This document shows, one piece after another, positions 39,656-48,039 of a stretch of DNA of 64,000 bases. The translations under genes and the position numbers were made by a program. The stretch is from Streptomyces niphimycinicus (GTDB taxonomy: Bacteria; Actinomycetota; Actinomycetes; Streptomycetales; Streptomycetaceae): the NCBI RefSeq assembly GCF_018883605.1, contig NZ_JAHLEM010000036.1, forward strand, positions 17,812 through 81,811, read 5' to 3'. A model generated the notes under the pieces. The model was not told the DNA's origin, searched no databases, and saw only the letters and a list, made by a program, of their open reading frames with translations. Position 1 is the first letter of the stretch; every line of letters starts with the position of its first letter.

Positions 39656-40564
39656 TCACAGGTCCACGACGAGCCGCGGGGACAGGGCGCGGGACACACA
39701 GGCGTACATCCGGCCCGCGGGGGCGCCGATGGCGTCCCGGTGCTCGGGCTCGCCGTCGACGACGGCGATTTCGCAACTGCCGCAGACCCCTTCGCGGCAT
39801 CCGGACGCCACCGGATATCCGGCGTGGGTCAGGGCGTCCAGCAGCGATTCGTCGGCCGGCACCTGAACCGTCTGCCCCGACCGCGCGCACACCGCCTCGA
39901 ACGCCGTGTTGGGGGCGAACGACCTGGCCACCGGGCGGAACAGCTCCGCGTGCAGCCGTCCGGCCGGGAACGCGGCCTCGGCCGCCTCGAGCATCGGTCC
40001 GGGGCCGCAGGCATAGACCACGGCACCGGGGTTCAGTGCGGCTGCCAGAGCGGCGAAGTCCGGCCTGCCCTGCTCTCGGGTGGCGATGATCCGGACCCGA
40101 TCGCCGTAGCGGGAGCGCAGTTCGTCGGCGAAGGGCATGGACGCGCGGGACTGTCCCATGTAGACGAGCGACGCCGGGACGCCCGATGCCGCCGCCGCGC
40201 GCAGCATCGGCAGGATCGGGGTGATGCCGATCCCGCCGGCCAGGAAGAGATACTCCGGCGCGGGGAGGAGCGGGAAATGGTTCCGCGGCAGCGACACGTC
40301 CAGGGTGCGGCCCTGGCGCAGAAACCGGTGGATGTACTCCGAACCGCCCCGGCTGAGGCGGTCGTGCCGCACCGCGACGCGGTAGGACTCCCGGTCCGCC
40401 GGGTCGCCGCACAGCGAGTACTGCCGGGTCAGCCAGTTCGGCAGGGCCAGGTCGATATGGGCCCCCGGCTCCCAGGGCGCCAGCGGACCGGTGGCGCCTT
40501 TCAGGACGAGGGATACGACGTCTTCGGCTACCCGCTCGATGGCGCCGACGATGGTCTGTTGCAT
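39656..40564 (-). CDS. PDR/VanB-type oxidoreductase (FMN, NAD, [2Fe-2S])
   Basis: The 302-residue protein has the phthalate-dioxygenase-reductase order: flavin domain (RQYSLCGDP, with the preceding WEPGAHIDLAL), NAD domain (FLAGGIGITPILPML, YACGPGPMLEA) and a C-terminal plant-type ferredoxin with Cys in ASGCREGVCGSCEI and a final YACVSR Cys. It delivers electrons from NAD(P)H to an oxygenase or haem protein. No oxygenase component is adjacent; it sits between PPOX and SIP genes, so the partner may be one of these or lie elsewhere. Confidence 0.92.
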   Translation of the reverse strand: MQQTIVGAIERVAEDVVSLVLKGATGPLAPWEPGAHIDLALPNWLTRQYSLCGDPADRESYRVAVRHDRLSRGGSEYIHRFLRQGRTLDVSLPRNHFPLLPAPEYLFLAGGIGITPILPMLRAAAASGVPASLVYMGQSRASMPFADELRSRYGDRVRIIATREQGRPDFAALAAALNPGAVVYACGPGPMLEAAEAAFPAGRLHAELFRPVARSFAPNTAFEAVCARSGQTVQVPADESLLDALTHAGYPVASGCREGVCGSCEIAVVDGEPEHRDAIGAPAGRMYACVSRALSPRLVVDL

Positions 40565-40586
40565 CGCGATTCACCTTGTGCCGTGG

Positions 40587-41216
40587 TCAGTAGAGTTTGC
40601 GGTAGCTCTCTTCGAGAGCGTGGGTGAGCACCATCGGATCGATGTCCGTCCCCATTTGGGCGGCGGTGACCTCACCGACCGACGGCATCTCGTCGGCCAG
40701 GGCCTGGCTCGCGGGGTCCCACAGCCGGGAGCGGATCAGCGAGCGGCCGCAGTGGAAGTACGCCTCCGCCACCTCGACGACGATCGCCAGCACCGGTTCG
40801 CTGGCCTCGGTCTGCATCCGGGCGAGTACATCGGGCTCATCGGTGGGATAGCCACGGCCGTTGACCCGCAGGGTCTCCCGCATCCCGGGGATGAGGAAGA
40901 GCAGCCCGACCCCGTCGTTCTCGGCGAGATTGCGGAAGGAGTCGGCGATCTTGTTGCCGGGGCGGTCGGGAATCGCGAGCGTATGGCTGTCGAGGACCTT
41001 CACAAAGCCCGGGTAGTCGCCACGGGGCGAGCAGTCGGCGCGCCCCGCCGCGTCCGCCGTGGCCAGGGTCAGGAAGGGGGAGTGCGCGATGAAGAATCGG
41101 AAGTGCTCGTCGATATGGTCGACCTTCTTGTCCTTGACCATGGCTTCGGGATCCCCGAGCCGGGCGTGGACCTCGGCCGGCGACAGCCGTCGGGGGCGGG
41201 TGCTGGTCTGCGTCAC
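40587..41216 (-). CDS. MSMEG_1061-type FMN-dependent PPOX flavoprotein
   Basis: The GTG at 41216 follows GGAAGGAGTCATC and gives 209 residues. The pyridoxamine-oxidase-like split barrel is recognisable (SPFLTLATADAAGRADCSPR, LAIPDRPGNKIADSFRNLAE, VGLLFLIPGMRETLRVNGRG), as is the HCGRSLIRSRLW segment typical of this subgroup. Relatives bind FMN or F420; the substrate is unknown. It is the first gene of the operon and has a perfect 14-bp palindrome upstream, shared with a divergent TetR gene. Confidence 0.88.
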   Translation of the reverse strand: MTQTSTRPRRLSPAEVHARLGDPEAMVKDKKVDHIDEHFRFFIAHSPFLTLATADAAGRADCSPRGDYPGFVKVLDSHTLAIPDRPGNKIADSFRNLAENDGVGLLFLIPGMRETLRVNGRGYPTDEPDVLARMQTEASEPVLAIVVEVAEAYFHCGRSLIRSRLWDPASQALADEMPSVGEVTAAQMGTDIDPMVLTHALEESYRKLY

Positions 41217-41329
41217 GATGACTCCTTCCGGGAGGGGGGAGCGGCGGGCGCGCGAGGGCCGTGCCGGTCGCCTCCCGCTCCCTGCCGACGACGGTGGTTC
41301 ACCGCTCCGCCGCAGTTCATGGCACCATT

Positions 41330-41343
41330 GTGAGTAATTACTC
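41330..41343. promoter_or_regulatory. TetR operator TGAGTAATTACTCA
   Basis: This perfect 14-bp palindrome sits midway in the 171-bp gap between the divergent TetR gene (41388) and the PPOX/VanB/SIP operon (41216). Confidence 0.75.
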
Positions 41344-41387
41344 AGGTCTTGCGCCACTCGCTTTTCAGGCGCCGTCCAGGAGGTGCC

Positions 41388-42047
41388 ATGACGACAGGCC
41401 GGCGCGGACTTCAGCCACGTAAACAGCCCCGCCAGGCCCGGGCCGAGCTCACCCGGCAGCGCATCCTCACGGCGGCTGCTCACGTTTTCGCCGAATACGG
41501 CTATGCCGCCGGGACCACCAACCGCATCGCCGAGCACGCGCGGATCTCGATCGGCTCGCTGTACCAGTACTACCCGAACAAGGATGCGATCCTGGCCGAG
41601 CTGGCGACCCGTCATCTCGATGCCGGGGCGGCCGCCATCCGTGAACGACAGGACGAGGAGGAGCCCGATTCCCTCGAGGAGATCCTCCGTGGTTTCGCGC
41701 GCACCGTGATCGAGAACCACCTCGACGACCCGCAGCTTCTGCGCGTCATGGGCGAACAGGCCCCGCGCTCACCGGAGTTGTTCGAGAAGATCGCCCGCCA
41801 GGAGCGGGAGCGGGTCGCCTACACCCAGGAGTTGCTCGAGCGCCATCCCGAGGTGCGGGTCGAGGACACCTATGTCGCCGCCCGGCTCACCGTGTCCACG
41901 ATCGAGCTCGTCGTCCATGTGCTCATCGCCGCGCCCGAGTCGATCGACACCACCCGGCTGGAGAACGAACTCGTCGCGATGCTCACCCGCTACCTCACGG
42001 CCGCACCGTCCGCGGCCGTGGCACCTCCGGCGCGCGAGGGCGGCTGA
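41388..42047 (+). CDS. TetR-family regulator of the PPOX/VanB/SIP operon
   Basis: The ATG at 41388 directly follows CAGGAGGTGCC, an almost ideal ribosome-binding site; a further ATG at 41349 has none. The 219-residue protein has an HTH at about 20-62 (THVFAEYGYAAGTTNRIAEH-like, then ISIGSLYQYYPNKDAIL) and a TetR C-terminal domain of the type found in AcrR-like regulators. It is divergent from the operon with one palindromic site between them. Confidence 0.9.
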   Translation: MTTGRRGLQPRKQPRQARAELTRQRILTAAAHVFAEYGYAAGTTNRIAEHARISIGSLYQYYPNKDAILAELATRHLDAGAAAIRERQDEEEPDSLEEILRGFARTVIENHLDDPQLLRVMGEQAPRSPELFEKIARQERERVAYTQELLERHPEVRVEDTYVAARLTVSTIELVVHVLIAAPESIDTTRLENELVAMLTRYLTAAPSAAVAPPAREGG

Positions 42048-42069
42048 CGCGGGGCCACCGGGACGACGG

Positions 42070-42097
42070 ACGGGGACCTGGCGGGCCAGGTCCCCGT
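42070..42097. terminator. Bidirectional terminator
   Basis: ACGGGGACCTGG pairs with CCAGGTCCCCGT across a CGGG loop, between the convergent TetR and asnB genes. Confidence 0.75.
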
Positions 42098-42129
42098 ACG
42101 TCCCTCTCGGTGCGGTCGAACCGCGGGTG

Positions 42130-43962
42130 TCAGTCGAGCGTGAGGGTGGGCTTGCGCAGGTCCATCCATGTGGCAAGGTCGAGGGCGCGTTCGATGATGG
42201 CGCGCTGCTGGGTGGTGATGTCCTCCGCCGGTGCGGCGATCGCCTCCTTCAGCGTCTCGGTGCGGCACAGTTCGAGGGCCTGGTGTCCCGAGGTGATGAG
42301 GTCGCCCGCCTGCTGCTTGATGGCGGAGAGATAGGCGGGGTCGAAGCTGCCGGGGTAGCCGCTCTTCTTGCGGTTGGCCACGGACTCGGGCAGCACATCG
42401 CGGGTGGCCTCGCGCAGGATGCTCTTCTCCCGCCCGTCGAATGTCTTCAGCGACCAGGGGGTGTTGAAGACATAGGAGACGAGGCGGTGGTCGCAGAACG
42501 GCACCCTGACCTCCAGGCCGACGGCCATGCTCATCCGGTCCTTGCGGTCGAGCAGGGTGTTGACCATGCGGGTGAGATGCAGATAGCAGACCTGCCGCAT
42601 GCGCTTCTCCAGGCCGGTCTCGCCGTCCTTGAGGGGGACTTCGCCCAGGGCGCTGAGGTAGTGGTCATGGAGGTAGGTGTCCAGGTCGAGCTTCTCGGTG
42701 AGGTCCTGGGACAGCAGGCTCTTGGTGTCGCCGAGCGTCAGCCCTCCGGCGAGCCACGGGAAGGTGTCGGCCTCGCGCCGCTCGTCGTGGAACCACGGGT
42801 AGCCGCCGAAGACCTCGTCCGCCGACTCGCCCGACAGGGCCACGGTCGACTGTTCGCGAACGGCCTTGAACAGCAGATAGAGCGAGTTGTCCCGGTCACC
42901 GAGCCCGGTGGGCAGATCCCTGGCGGCGATGGCCGCCTGCCGCACGGCCGGGTCGGACAGGGCGGAGCCGTCGAGCATGATGTCCCGGTGGTCGCATTTC
43001 ACATGCTCGGCCACGGCGTGCACATAGGGGGTGTCCACGCTGGGCGCCACGTCGATCGCGCGGAAGTTCTCCGCCTGCCCGGGGAAGTCCACGGCGAAGC
43101 TGCGGACGGTCTCGCCGTGCTCGCCGAGCTTGCGGGCGGCGAGCGAGGTCATCGCCGAGGAGTCGAGACCCCCGGAGAGCAGGGTGCAGCGGGGCACATC
43201 GGCGACGAGCTGCCGGGCGATGATGTCCTCCAGCAGCTCCCGCACATGGGCGACGGTCGCGTCCTGGTCGTCGGTGTGCTCGGAGACCTCCAGGCGCCAG
43301 TACGCCTGCTCGCGAAGTCCATTGCGGTCGACGACGGCGATATGGCCGGGGCGCAGCTCCCTCATTCCCTTCCAGATCGCATGCCCCGGTGTCTTGGCGA
43401 AGGAGAAGATCTCCCGCAGCCCGTCCATGCCGATCTCGGGGGCGGCGAGCGGGTTGGCGAGGATGGCCTTGGGCTCGGATCCGAAGAGGACGCCGTCGTC
43501 GGTCTCGTAGTAGTAGAACGGCTTGATGCCCATCCGGTCCCGGACCATCACCAGCTTCTCGGCGCGGGAGTCCCAGATGGCGAAGGCGTACATGCCGTTC
43601 AGCTTCTCGGTGAGGGATTCGCCCCATTCCACATAGCCGCGCAGGACGACCTCGGTGTCGGAGTCCGTGGTGAAGCCATGGCCCCTGCGGCGCAGTTCGT
43701 CGCGCAGTTCGGTGAAGTTGTACGCCTCACCGGAGTAGACCATGCTCACGGGACCGTCGGGGGTGTCGACGGTCATGGGCTGTGCCCCGCCGGGCAGGTC
43801 GATGACGGCCAGCCTGCGGTGGCCGAGCGCGGCCTTGCCGGTCACCCACGCTCCGGCCGCGTCCGGGCCTCGGCAGGCCATCGTCTCGGTCATGGCGTCG
43901 AGGACCTGGCGATGGGAGGTCAGATCGCGGCGGTAGGAGACCCATCCGGTGATGCCGCACAC
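42130..43962 (-). CDS. asnB: Asparagine synthase (glutamine-hydrolysing)
   Basis: The GTG at 43962 is taken as start because it places Cys at position 2 (VCGITGWVS); class II glutaminases need an N-terminal Cys after Met removal, and AAAGGGA lies 9 nt upstream. The 610-residue protein has the glutaminase domain (RGPDAAG, SGEAYNFTELRDEL) and the synthetase domain with the PP-loop LLSGGLDSSAMTSL and SGESADEVFGGYPWF. It makes asparagine from aspartate and glutamine with ATP, or performs a similar amidation in specialised metabolism. No biosynthetic cluster adjoins it, so a housekeeping or stress role is likely. Confidence 0.93.
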   Translation of the reverse strand: MCGITGWVSYRRDLTSHRQVLDAMTETMACRGPDAAGAWVTGKAALGHRRLAVIDLPGGAQPMTVDTPDGPVSMVYSGEAYNFTELRDELRRRGHGFTTDSDTEVVLRGYVEWGESLTEKLNGMYAFAIWDSRAEKLVMVRDRMGIKPFYYYETDDGVLFGSEPKAILANPLAAPEIGMDGLREIFSFAKTPGHAIWKGMRELRPGHIAVVDRNGLREQAYWRLEVSEHTDDQDATVAHVRELLEDIIARQLVADVPRCTLLSGGLDSSAMTSLAARKLGEHGETVRSFAVDFPGQAENFRAIDVAPSVDTPYVHAVAEHVKCDHRDIMLDGSALSDPAVRQAAIAARDLPTGLGDRDNSLYLLFKAVREQSTVALSGESADEVFGGYPWFHDERREADTFPWLAGGLTLGDTKSLLSQDLTEKLDLDTYLHDHYLSALGEVPLKDGETGLEKRMRQVCYLHLTRMVNTLLDRKDRMSMAVGLEVRVPFCDHRLVSYVFNTPWSLKTFDGREKSILREATRDVLPESVANRKKSGYPGSFDPAYLSAIKQQAGDLITSGHQALELCRTETLKEAIAAPAEDITTQQRAIIERALDLATWMDLRKPTLTLD

Positions 43963-44342
43963 AGTGATCATCCCTTTCACTCAGCAGAGATGGTTGCCTG
44001 TGAAAACCATCTACCTCTCCGGAGGCGGATCGCTACCGGGCGCAGTCCCCTGGGGGAGTGGTATTTCTCACTGGTAAATTCCTGTTAATGGTAAGTTTCG
44101 CGGTGGTCGCTGGCCGAAAAGAGTCGCCCACTAAATTCCCATTTTACAGCCGATATCCACGTCGCAATTCATAAGCGAAACGCCGGCCGTATACGAAAGA
44201 GGTCCGGGCCCGGCGAGCTGAGGCTCCTTCACCCGCGACCGTTCCTCGACAGGCTCCCTCCCGGTCGCCGTCGGGGGTGCTGGGTTCCGCCATGAGCTGG
44301 GGGGTTACCATATGAGCGCCACCTAGCTCGAAAGATGGATTT
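43963..44342. promoter_or_regulatory. Divergent regulatory region between asnB and gap
   Basis: This 380-bp gap has no convincing gene. It contains the inverted repeat AGATGGTT-N9-AACCATCT (43988-44012) just upstream of asnB, the direct repeat TGGTAA at 44072 and 44089, and an unusually AT-rich stretch at about 44070-44200. GAAAGATGGA precedes the GTG start of gap. Confidence 0.55.
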
Positions 44343-45797
44343 GTGACTCTCAACGAGGACTCGTTCACCAACTGGAAGCACCGCGAGGAGATCGCGGAGT
44401 CGATGATCCCCGTCATCGGGAAGCTGCATCGGGAGCGGGACGTCACGGTCCTGCTGCACAGCCGCTCCTTGGTGAACAAGTCGGTCGTCAGCATCCTCAA
44501 GACCCACCGATTCGCCCGCCAGATCGCCGGTGCGGAACTCTCGGTCACCGACACCCTGCCCTTCCTGAAGGCGCTCACCGCGCTCGACCTGGGCCCCTCC
44601 CAGATCGACATCGGCATGCTCGCCGAGACATACCGAGCCGACGACCGCGGTCTGTCGGTGGCGGAGTTCACCGCCGAGGCCGTCGCCGGTGCCACGGGCG
44701 CCAACAAGATCGAGTGCCGTGAGGGGCGCGATGTCGTCCTCTACGGGTTCGGCCGCATCGGCCGCCTCGTCGCCCGCCTGCTCATCGAGAAGGCCGGGTC
44801 CGGCAACGGGCTGCGGCTGCGCGCCATCGTCGTCCGCGGGGGCGGCGGCCGGGCCGGCGAAGATCTCGTCAAGCGCGCCTCGCTGCTGCGCCGCGACTCC
44901 ATTCACGGCCAGTTCCAGGGCACGATCACCGTTGACGAGGCGAACAGCGCGATCGTCGCCAATGGCAACGAGATCAAGGTGATCTACGCCGACGACCCGA
45001 CGGCGGTGGACTACACGGCGTACGGCATCAAGGACGCCATCCTCATCGACAACACCGGCAAATGGCGCGATCGAGAAGGGCTCTCGAAGCATCTGCGCCC
45101 CGGTATCGACAAGGTGGTGCTGACCGCGCCGGGCAAGGGCGATGTGCCCAACATCGTCCATGGCGTCAATCACGACACGATCAAGCCGGATGAGCAGATC
45201 CTGTCCTGCGCGTCCTGCACCACCAACGCGATCGTCCCGCCGCTGAAGGCGATGGCCGACGAGTACGGCGTCCTGCGCGGCCATGTGGAAACCGTCCACT
45301 CGTTCACCAACGACCAGAACCTGCTGGACAATTACCACAAGTCCGACCGCCGCGGCCGCTCGGCGCCGCTCAACATGGTCATCACCGAGACCGGTGCCGC
45401 CTCCGCCGTCGCGAAGGCCCTGCCCGACCTCGAGGCGAAGATCACCGGCAGCTCGATCCGCGTCCCGGTGCCGGACGTCTCGATCGCCATCCTCAATCTG
45501 CAACTCGCCCGCGAGACCAGCCGCGAGGAGGTCCTGGACTATCTGCGCGATGTGTCCCTGACCTCGCCGCTCAAGCGCCAGATCGACTTCACCAGCGCCC
45601 CCGACGCGGTCTCCAACGACTTCATCGGCTCGCGCCACGCCTCGATCGTCGACGCCGGTGCCACCAAGGTCGAGGGCGACAACGCGATCCTCTACCTGTG
45701 GTACGACAACGAGTTCGGCTACTCCTGCCAGGTCATCCGCGTCGTCCAGTACGTCTCCGGAGTGGAGTACCCGACCTACCCGGCCCCGGTGGCCTGA
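44343..45797 (+). CDS. gap: Glyceraldehyde-3-phosphate dehydrogenase with N-terminal extension
   Basis: This 484-residue protein is about 150 residues longer than classical GAPDH. The core begins at about residue 130 with YGFGRIGR (NAD-binding), and the catalytic Cys292 is in SCASCTTNAI; DNEFGYSCQV near the end is the substrate-phosphate region. The N-terminal ~125 residues are helical and have no known motif; a group of long GAPDHs with such an extension exists in actinobacteria and Bacteroidetes. It may favour a biosynthetic direction or different cofactor. The GTG start follows GAAAGATGGATTT. Confidence 0.92.
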   Translation: MTLNEDSFTNWKHREEIAESMIPVIGKLHRERDVTVLLHSRSLVNKSVVSILKTHRFARQIAGAELSVTDTLPFLKALTALDLGPSQIDIGMLAETYRADDRGLSVAEFTAEAVAGATGANKIECREGRDVVLYGFGRIGRLVARLLIEKAGSGNGLRLRAIVVRGGGGRAGEDLVKRASLLRRDSIHGQFQGTITVDEANSAIVANGNEIKVIYADDPTAVDYTAYGIKDAILIDNTGKWRDREGLSKHLRPGIDKVVLTAPGKGDVPNIVHGVNHDTIKPDEQILSCASCTTNAIVPPLKAMADEYGVLRGHVETVHSFTNDQNLLDNYHKSDRRGRSAPLNMVITETGAASAVAKALPDLEAKITGSSIRVPVPDVSIAILNLQLARETSREEVLDYLRDVSLTSPLKRQIDFTSAPDAVSNDFIGSRHASIVDAGATKVEGDNAILYLWYDNEFGYSCQVIRVVQYVSGVEYPTYPAPVA

Positions 45798-45826
45798 TAC
45801 CCGGCCGACGACGGCCTCGGCGGGCT

Positions 45827-45843
45827 CGGCGGGCTTCCCGCCG
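45827..45843. terminator. Terminator after gap
   Basis: CGGCGGG-CTT-CCCGCCG forms a 7-bp stem between gap and the convergent ROK remnant. Confidence 0.5.
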
Positions 45844-45849
45844 GCCCGC

Positions 45850-46250
45850 CTAGCCCTCCGCTCCGGGCTCGTCGGTCAGCAGCCGTGCGATGCCCGCCGG
45901 CCCGAAGACGTCCCGCGTGGCGAGGGCGAACCCACCGTGGAGCCCGGAGCGGCCCTTGAGCTGTTCGCGGTGATGGTCAGCTTGCGGGTGGCCAGCGGGA
46001 GGGCGCGCTGGTACACGGCGGCTCGTACGGCGGAGACGAGGTCGTCGCGGAGTTCGCTCAGCGGACCGGCCAGGATGATGCTGCGCGGATTGAACATATG
46101 GACCAGTACGGCGACCACCTCCCCGACCTCCGTGGCCGCCTGGCGTACGGCGTGCAGTGCGGCCGGGTCGCTGTCGGCGACACGCTGGGCGAGCACCCGG
46201 GTGCCGTGCAGCGGGTCGTCGTCGGTCGACTCGGGGATGCCGAGGGGCAA
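45850..46250 (-). pseudogene. C-terminal fragment of a ROK-family regulator, frameshifted
   Basis: Minus-strand translation gives the C-terminal ~130 residues of a ROK protein (LGIPESTDDDPLHG, QAATEVGEVVAVLVHMFNPR, GPLSELRDDLVSAVRAAVYQ) similar to the intact ROK protein at 60092-61309 in about three of four positions. Near 45961 one base is missing relative to that paralogue (AACAGCTC for an expected AACCAGCTC), so the end (LHGGFALATRDVFGPAGIAR) lies in another frame. The N-terminal HTH and sugar-kinase part is absent; homology stops near 46245, where a permease fragment begins on the other strand. Confidence 0.88.
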
Positions 46251-46252
46251 GG

Positions 46253-47160
46253 CGTCCCAGGCCAGTTGGGGCGCGATGCTGAGCGACGCCTTCACCAACA
46301 TCTACAACGCCCCCATGCCGCTGGTGTGGCCGGGCGCCGCGATGGGCCTGACCATTCTGGCCTCCAGCCTGCTGGGCAACGCGGTGCGCGACGCGCTGGA
46401 CACCACCGAGCGCCCGGCGGTGAACAAGCGCCGTAGGCGCCTGGCGCGGATAAGCGCACCGGCCGCCGATTACCCCGCGGACCGCCTCCTCACCGTGGCG
46501 GGGCTGCGCGTCGGCTATCCGAAGCCCGGCGGCGAGAAGACAGTGGTCGACGGGGTGGACCTCACCGTGGCACGCGGTGAAGTCCTCGGCCTGGTGGGCG
46601 AGTCCGGATCGGGCAAGAGCCGGACGGCGTTCTGCGTCCTCGGCCTGCTGCCGGACGACGCCGAGGCGACGGCCGACCGGCTGACCTTCGACGGGCAGGA
46701 TCTGCTGGGCATGGACACCGCCGCGCTGAACCGCCTTCGCGGCCACGGCATCGGATACGTCCCCCAGGAGCCCATGTCCAACCTCGACCCGTGCTTCCGG
46801 ATCGGCTTCCAGCTCGTGGAGCCCATGCGCACCCACCTCGGGCTGTCCCGGGCCGCGGCGCTGGACGTCACCGTCCAGGCCGAGGTGCTGGACCTGATGC
46901 GCTCCCTCCAGCAGGAGCACGAGATGGGGATGATCCTTGTCACCCATGACTTCGGCGTGGTAGCCGACATCTGCGACCGGGTCGCGGTGATGCGCGGCTG
47001 GCGGATCGTGGAGACGGCGCCGATGCGGCAGATCTTCGCGGCGCCCGAGCATCCGTACACCCGCACTCTCCTGGACTCGACGCTGGACGGCGGGCCGGTC
47101 CGCGGCGGACTCTGCGCCCACTCCGGTGCCGATGAACCTCTCAAGGGGGCCACATCATGA
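46253..47160 (+). pseudogene. Peptide-type ABC permease tail fused to ATPase (DppC-D type) lacking signature motif and Walker B
   Basis: From about 46255 the frame encodes the end of a DppC-like permease (SQASWGAMLSDAFTNIYNAP, SLLGNAVRDALD), then, without a stop, a DppD-like ATPase: GESGSGKS (Walker A), VPQEPMSNLDP (Q-loop) and THDFGVV (H-loop). Fused permease/ATPase proteins exist in actinobacteria, so the fusion may be ancestral. However, the sequence jumps from HLGLSRAA directly to ALDVTVQAEVLDLM, so about 60 residues with the ABC signature and Walker B are deleted in frame. The permease N-terminus is missing too. The product cannot be a working transporter ATPase. Confidence 0.88.
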
Positions 47161-47991
47161 CCGCTCCGCTCCTCGAACTCGACGACGTCGTGGTGGAGTA
47201 CCCCGGAAAGGGCCGCGGCCGCAATCCCTTCCGCGTCCTGCACGGCATCTCCCTGACCATCGCACCGGGCGAAACCCTCGGCCTGGTCGGCGAGTCCGGC
47301 TCCGGCAAGACCACACTGGACCGGGCCGTCCTCGGTCTGGCGCCCGTCACCGGCGGCGAGATCCGGTACGGCGGAAGGGCCATCTCCCGGCTCGGCAAGC
47401 GGGAGCGGCGGGCGCTCAGCGAGGACATCCAGGTGGTCTTCCAGGACCCGTTCACCTCACTGAACCCGGCCATGACGGTCCTGGACATCCTCACCGAGCC
47501 CCTGCTGGTGACCGGCGTCGCCCGGCGCGACGCCGAACAGCGCGTGCGCACCCTGCTCGACCGGGTGTATCTCCCGCACGACGCGGTCCACCGGCTGCCC
47601 CGGGAGTTCTCCGGCGGCCGGCGCCAGCGGATCGCCATCGCGCGCCCTGTGCCGGGACCCCCGGCTGATCGTCTGCGACGAACCGGTCAGCGCCCTCGAC
47701 CTGACGACCCAGGCCCGGGTGCTCGACCTGTTCACCGAGATCCAGGAGGCGACGGGCGTGGCGTATCTCTTCGTCACCCACGACCTGTCGGTGGTCCGGC
47801 ACATCAGCCACCGGGTGGCCGTGCTGTACCGTGGCGACATCGTGGAGACGGGCACCGCCGCCCAGGTCACCGAGCGTCCGGAACACGCCTACACACGGCT
47901 GCTGCTGCTGCTGCTGCTGGCGGCGCCGGTGCCGGACCCCGACCGGCAGGCGCGGCGCCGGGCCGAACGGCTGAAGGAGGCCGCCTCATGA
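47157..47991 (+). pseudogene. DppF/OppF-like ABC ATPase with a 2-bp frameshift
   Basis: The first frame (from ATG 47157) contains GESGSGKTT, VFQDPFTSLNP and the signature EFSGGRRQRIAIAR. At about 47641 the expected Arg-Ala-Leu-Cys run is broken: GCGCGCCCTG is two bases short of GCGCGCGCCCTG, and the rest (RDPRLIVCDEPVSALDLTTQ, VTHDLSVVRH) continues in the +1 frame to the TGA at 47989. Close to the end a (CTG)7 tract encodes a Leu run where one or two residues would be normal. Unless it is a sequencing error, the gene is inactive. Confidence 0.85.
47899..47919. repeat. (CTG)7 microsatellite in the ATPase pseudogene
   Basis: Seven perfect CTG triplets inside the 3' part of the frameshifted ATPase gene suggest replication slippage in a gene no longer under selection. 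Confidence 0.85.
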
Positions 47992-48038
47992 CCTTCCGCA
48001 CCCGGGGACTCGACGGGGTTCGCCGACGGGCCCGCTGA
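47988..48038 (+). other. 16-codon remnant ORF linking the dead ABC operon to the two-component genes
   Basis: An ATG overlapping the ATPase stop (ATGA) opens a 16-codon ORF with an Arg-rich end, stopping at the TGA at 48036, one base before the ATG of the response regulator gene. It looks like the first codons of a lost gene, or a coupling ORF. Confidence 0.35.
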
Positions 48039-48039
48039 G

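Noticed and set aside
42896..43627. 243-codon minus-strand frame inside asnB
   Set aside because: Alternative-frame shadow of the synthetase gene on the same strand, Arg-rich and without motifs.
43990..44090. Possible 32-codon ORF starting ATG-GTT-GCC-TGT upstream of asnB on the opposite strand
   Set aside because: No ribosome-binding site or promoter, and it runs through the inverted repeat; no family resemblance.
46253..47991. Annotation as a functional oligopeptide ABC transporter
   Set aside because: One ATPase lacks the signature motif and Walker B, the other is frameshifted, and permease and binding-protein genes are missing.
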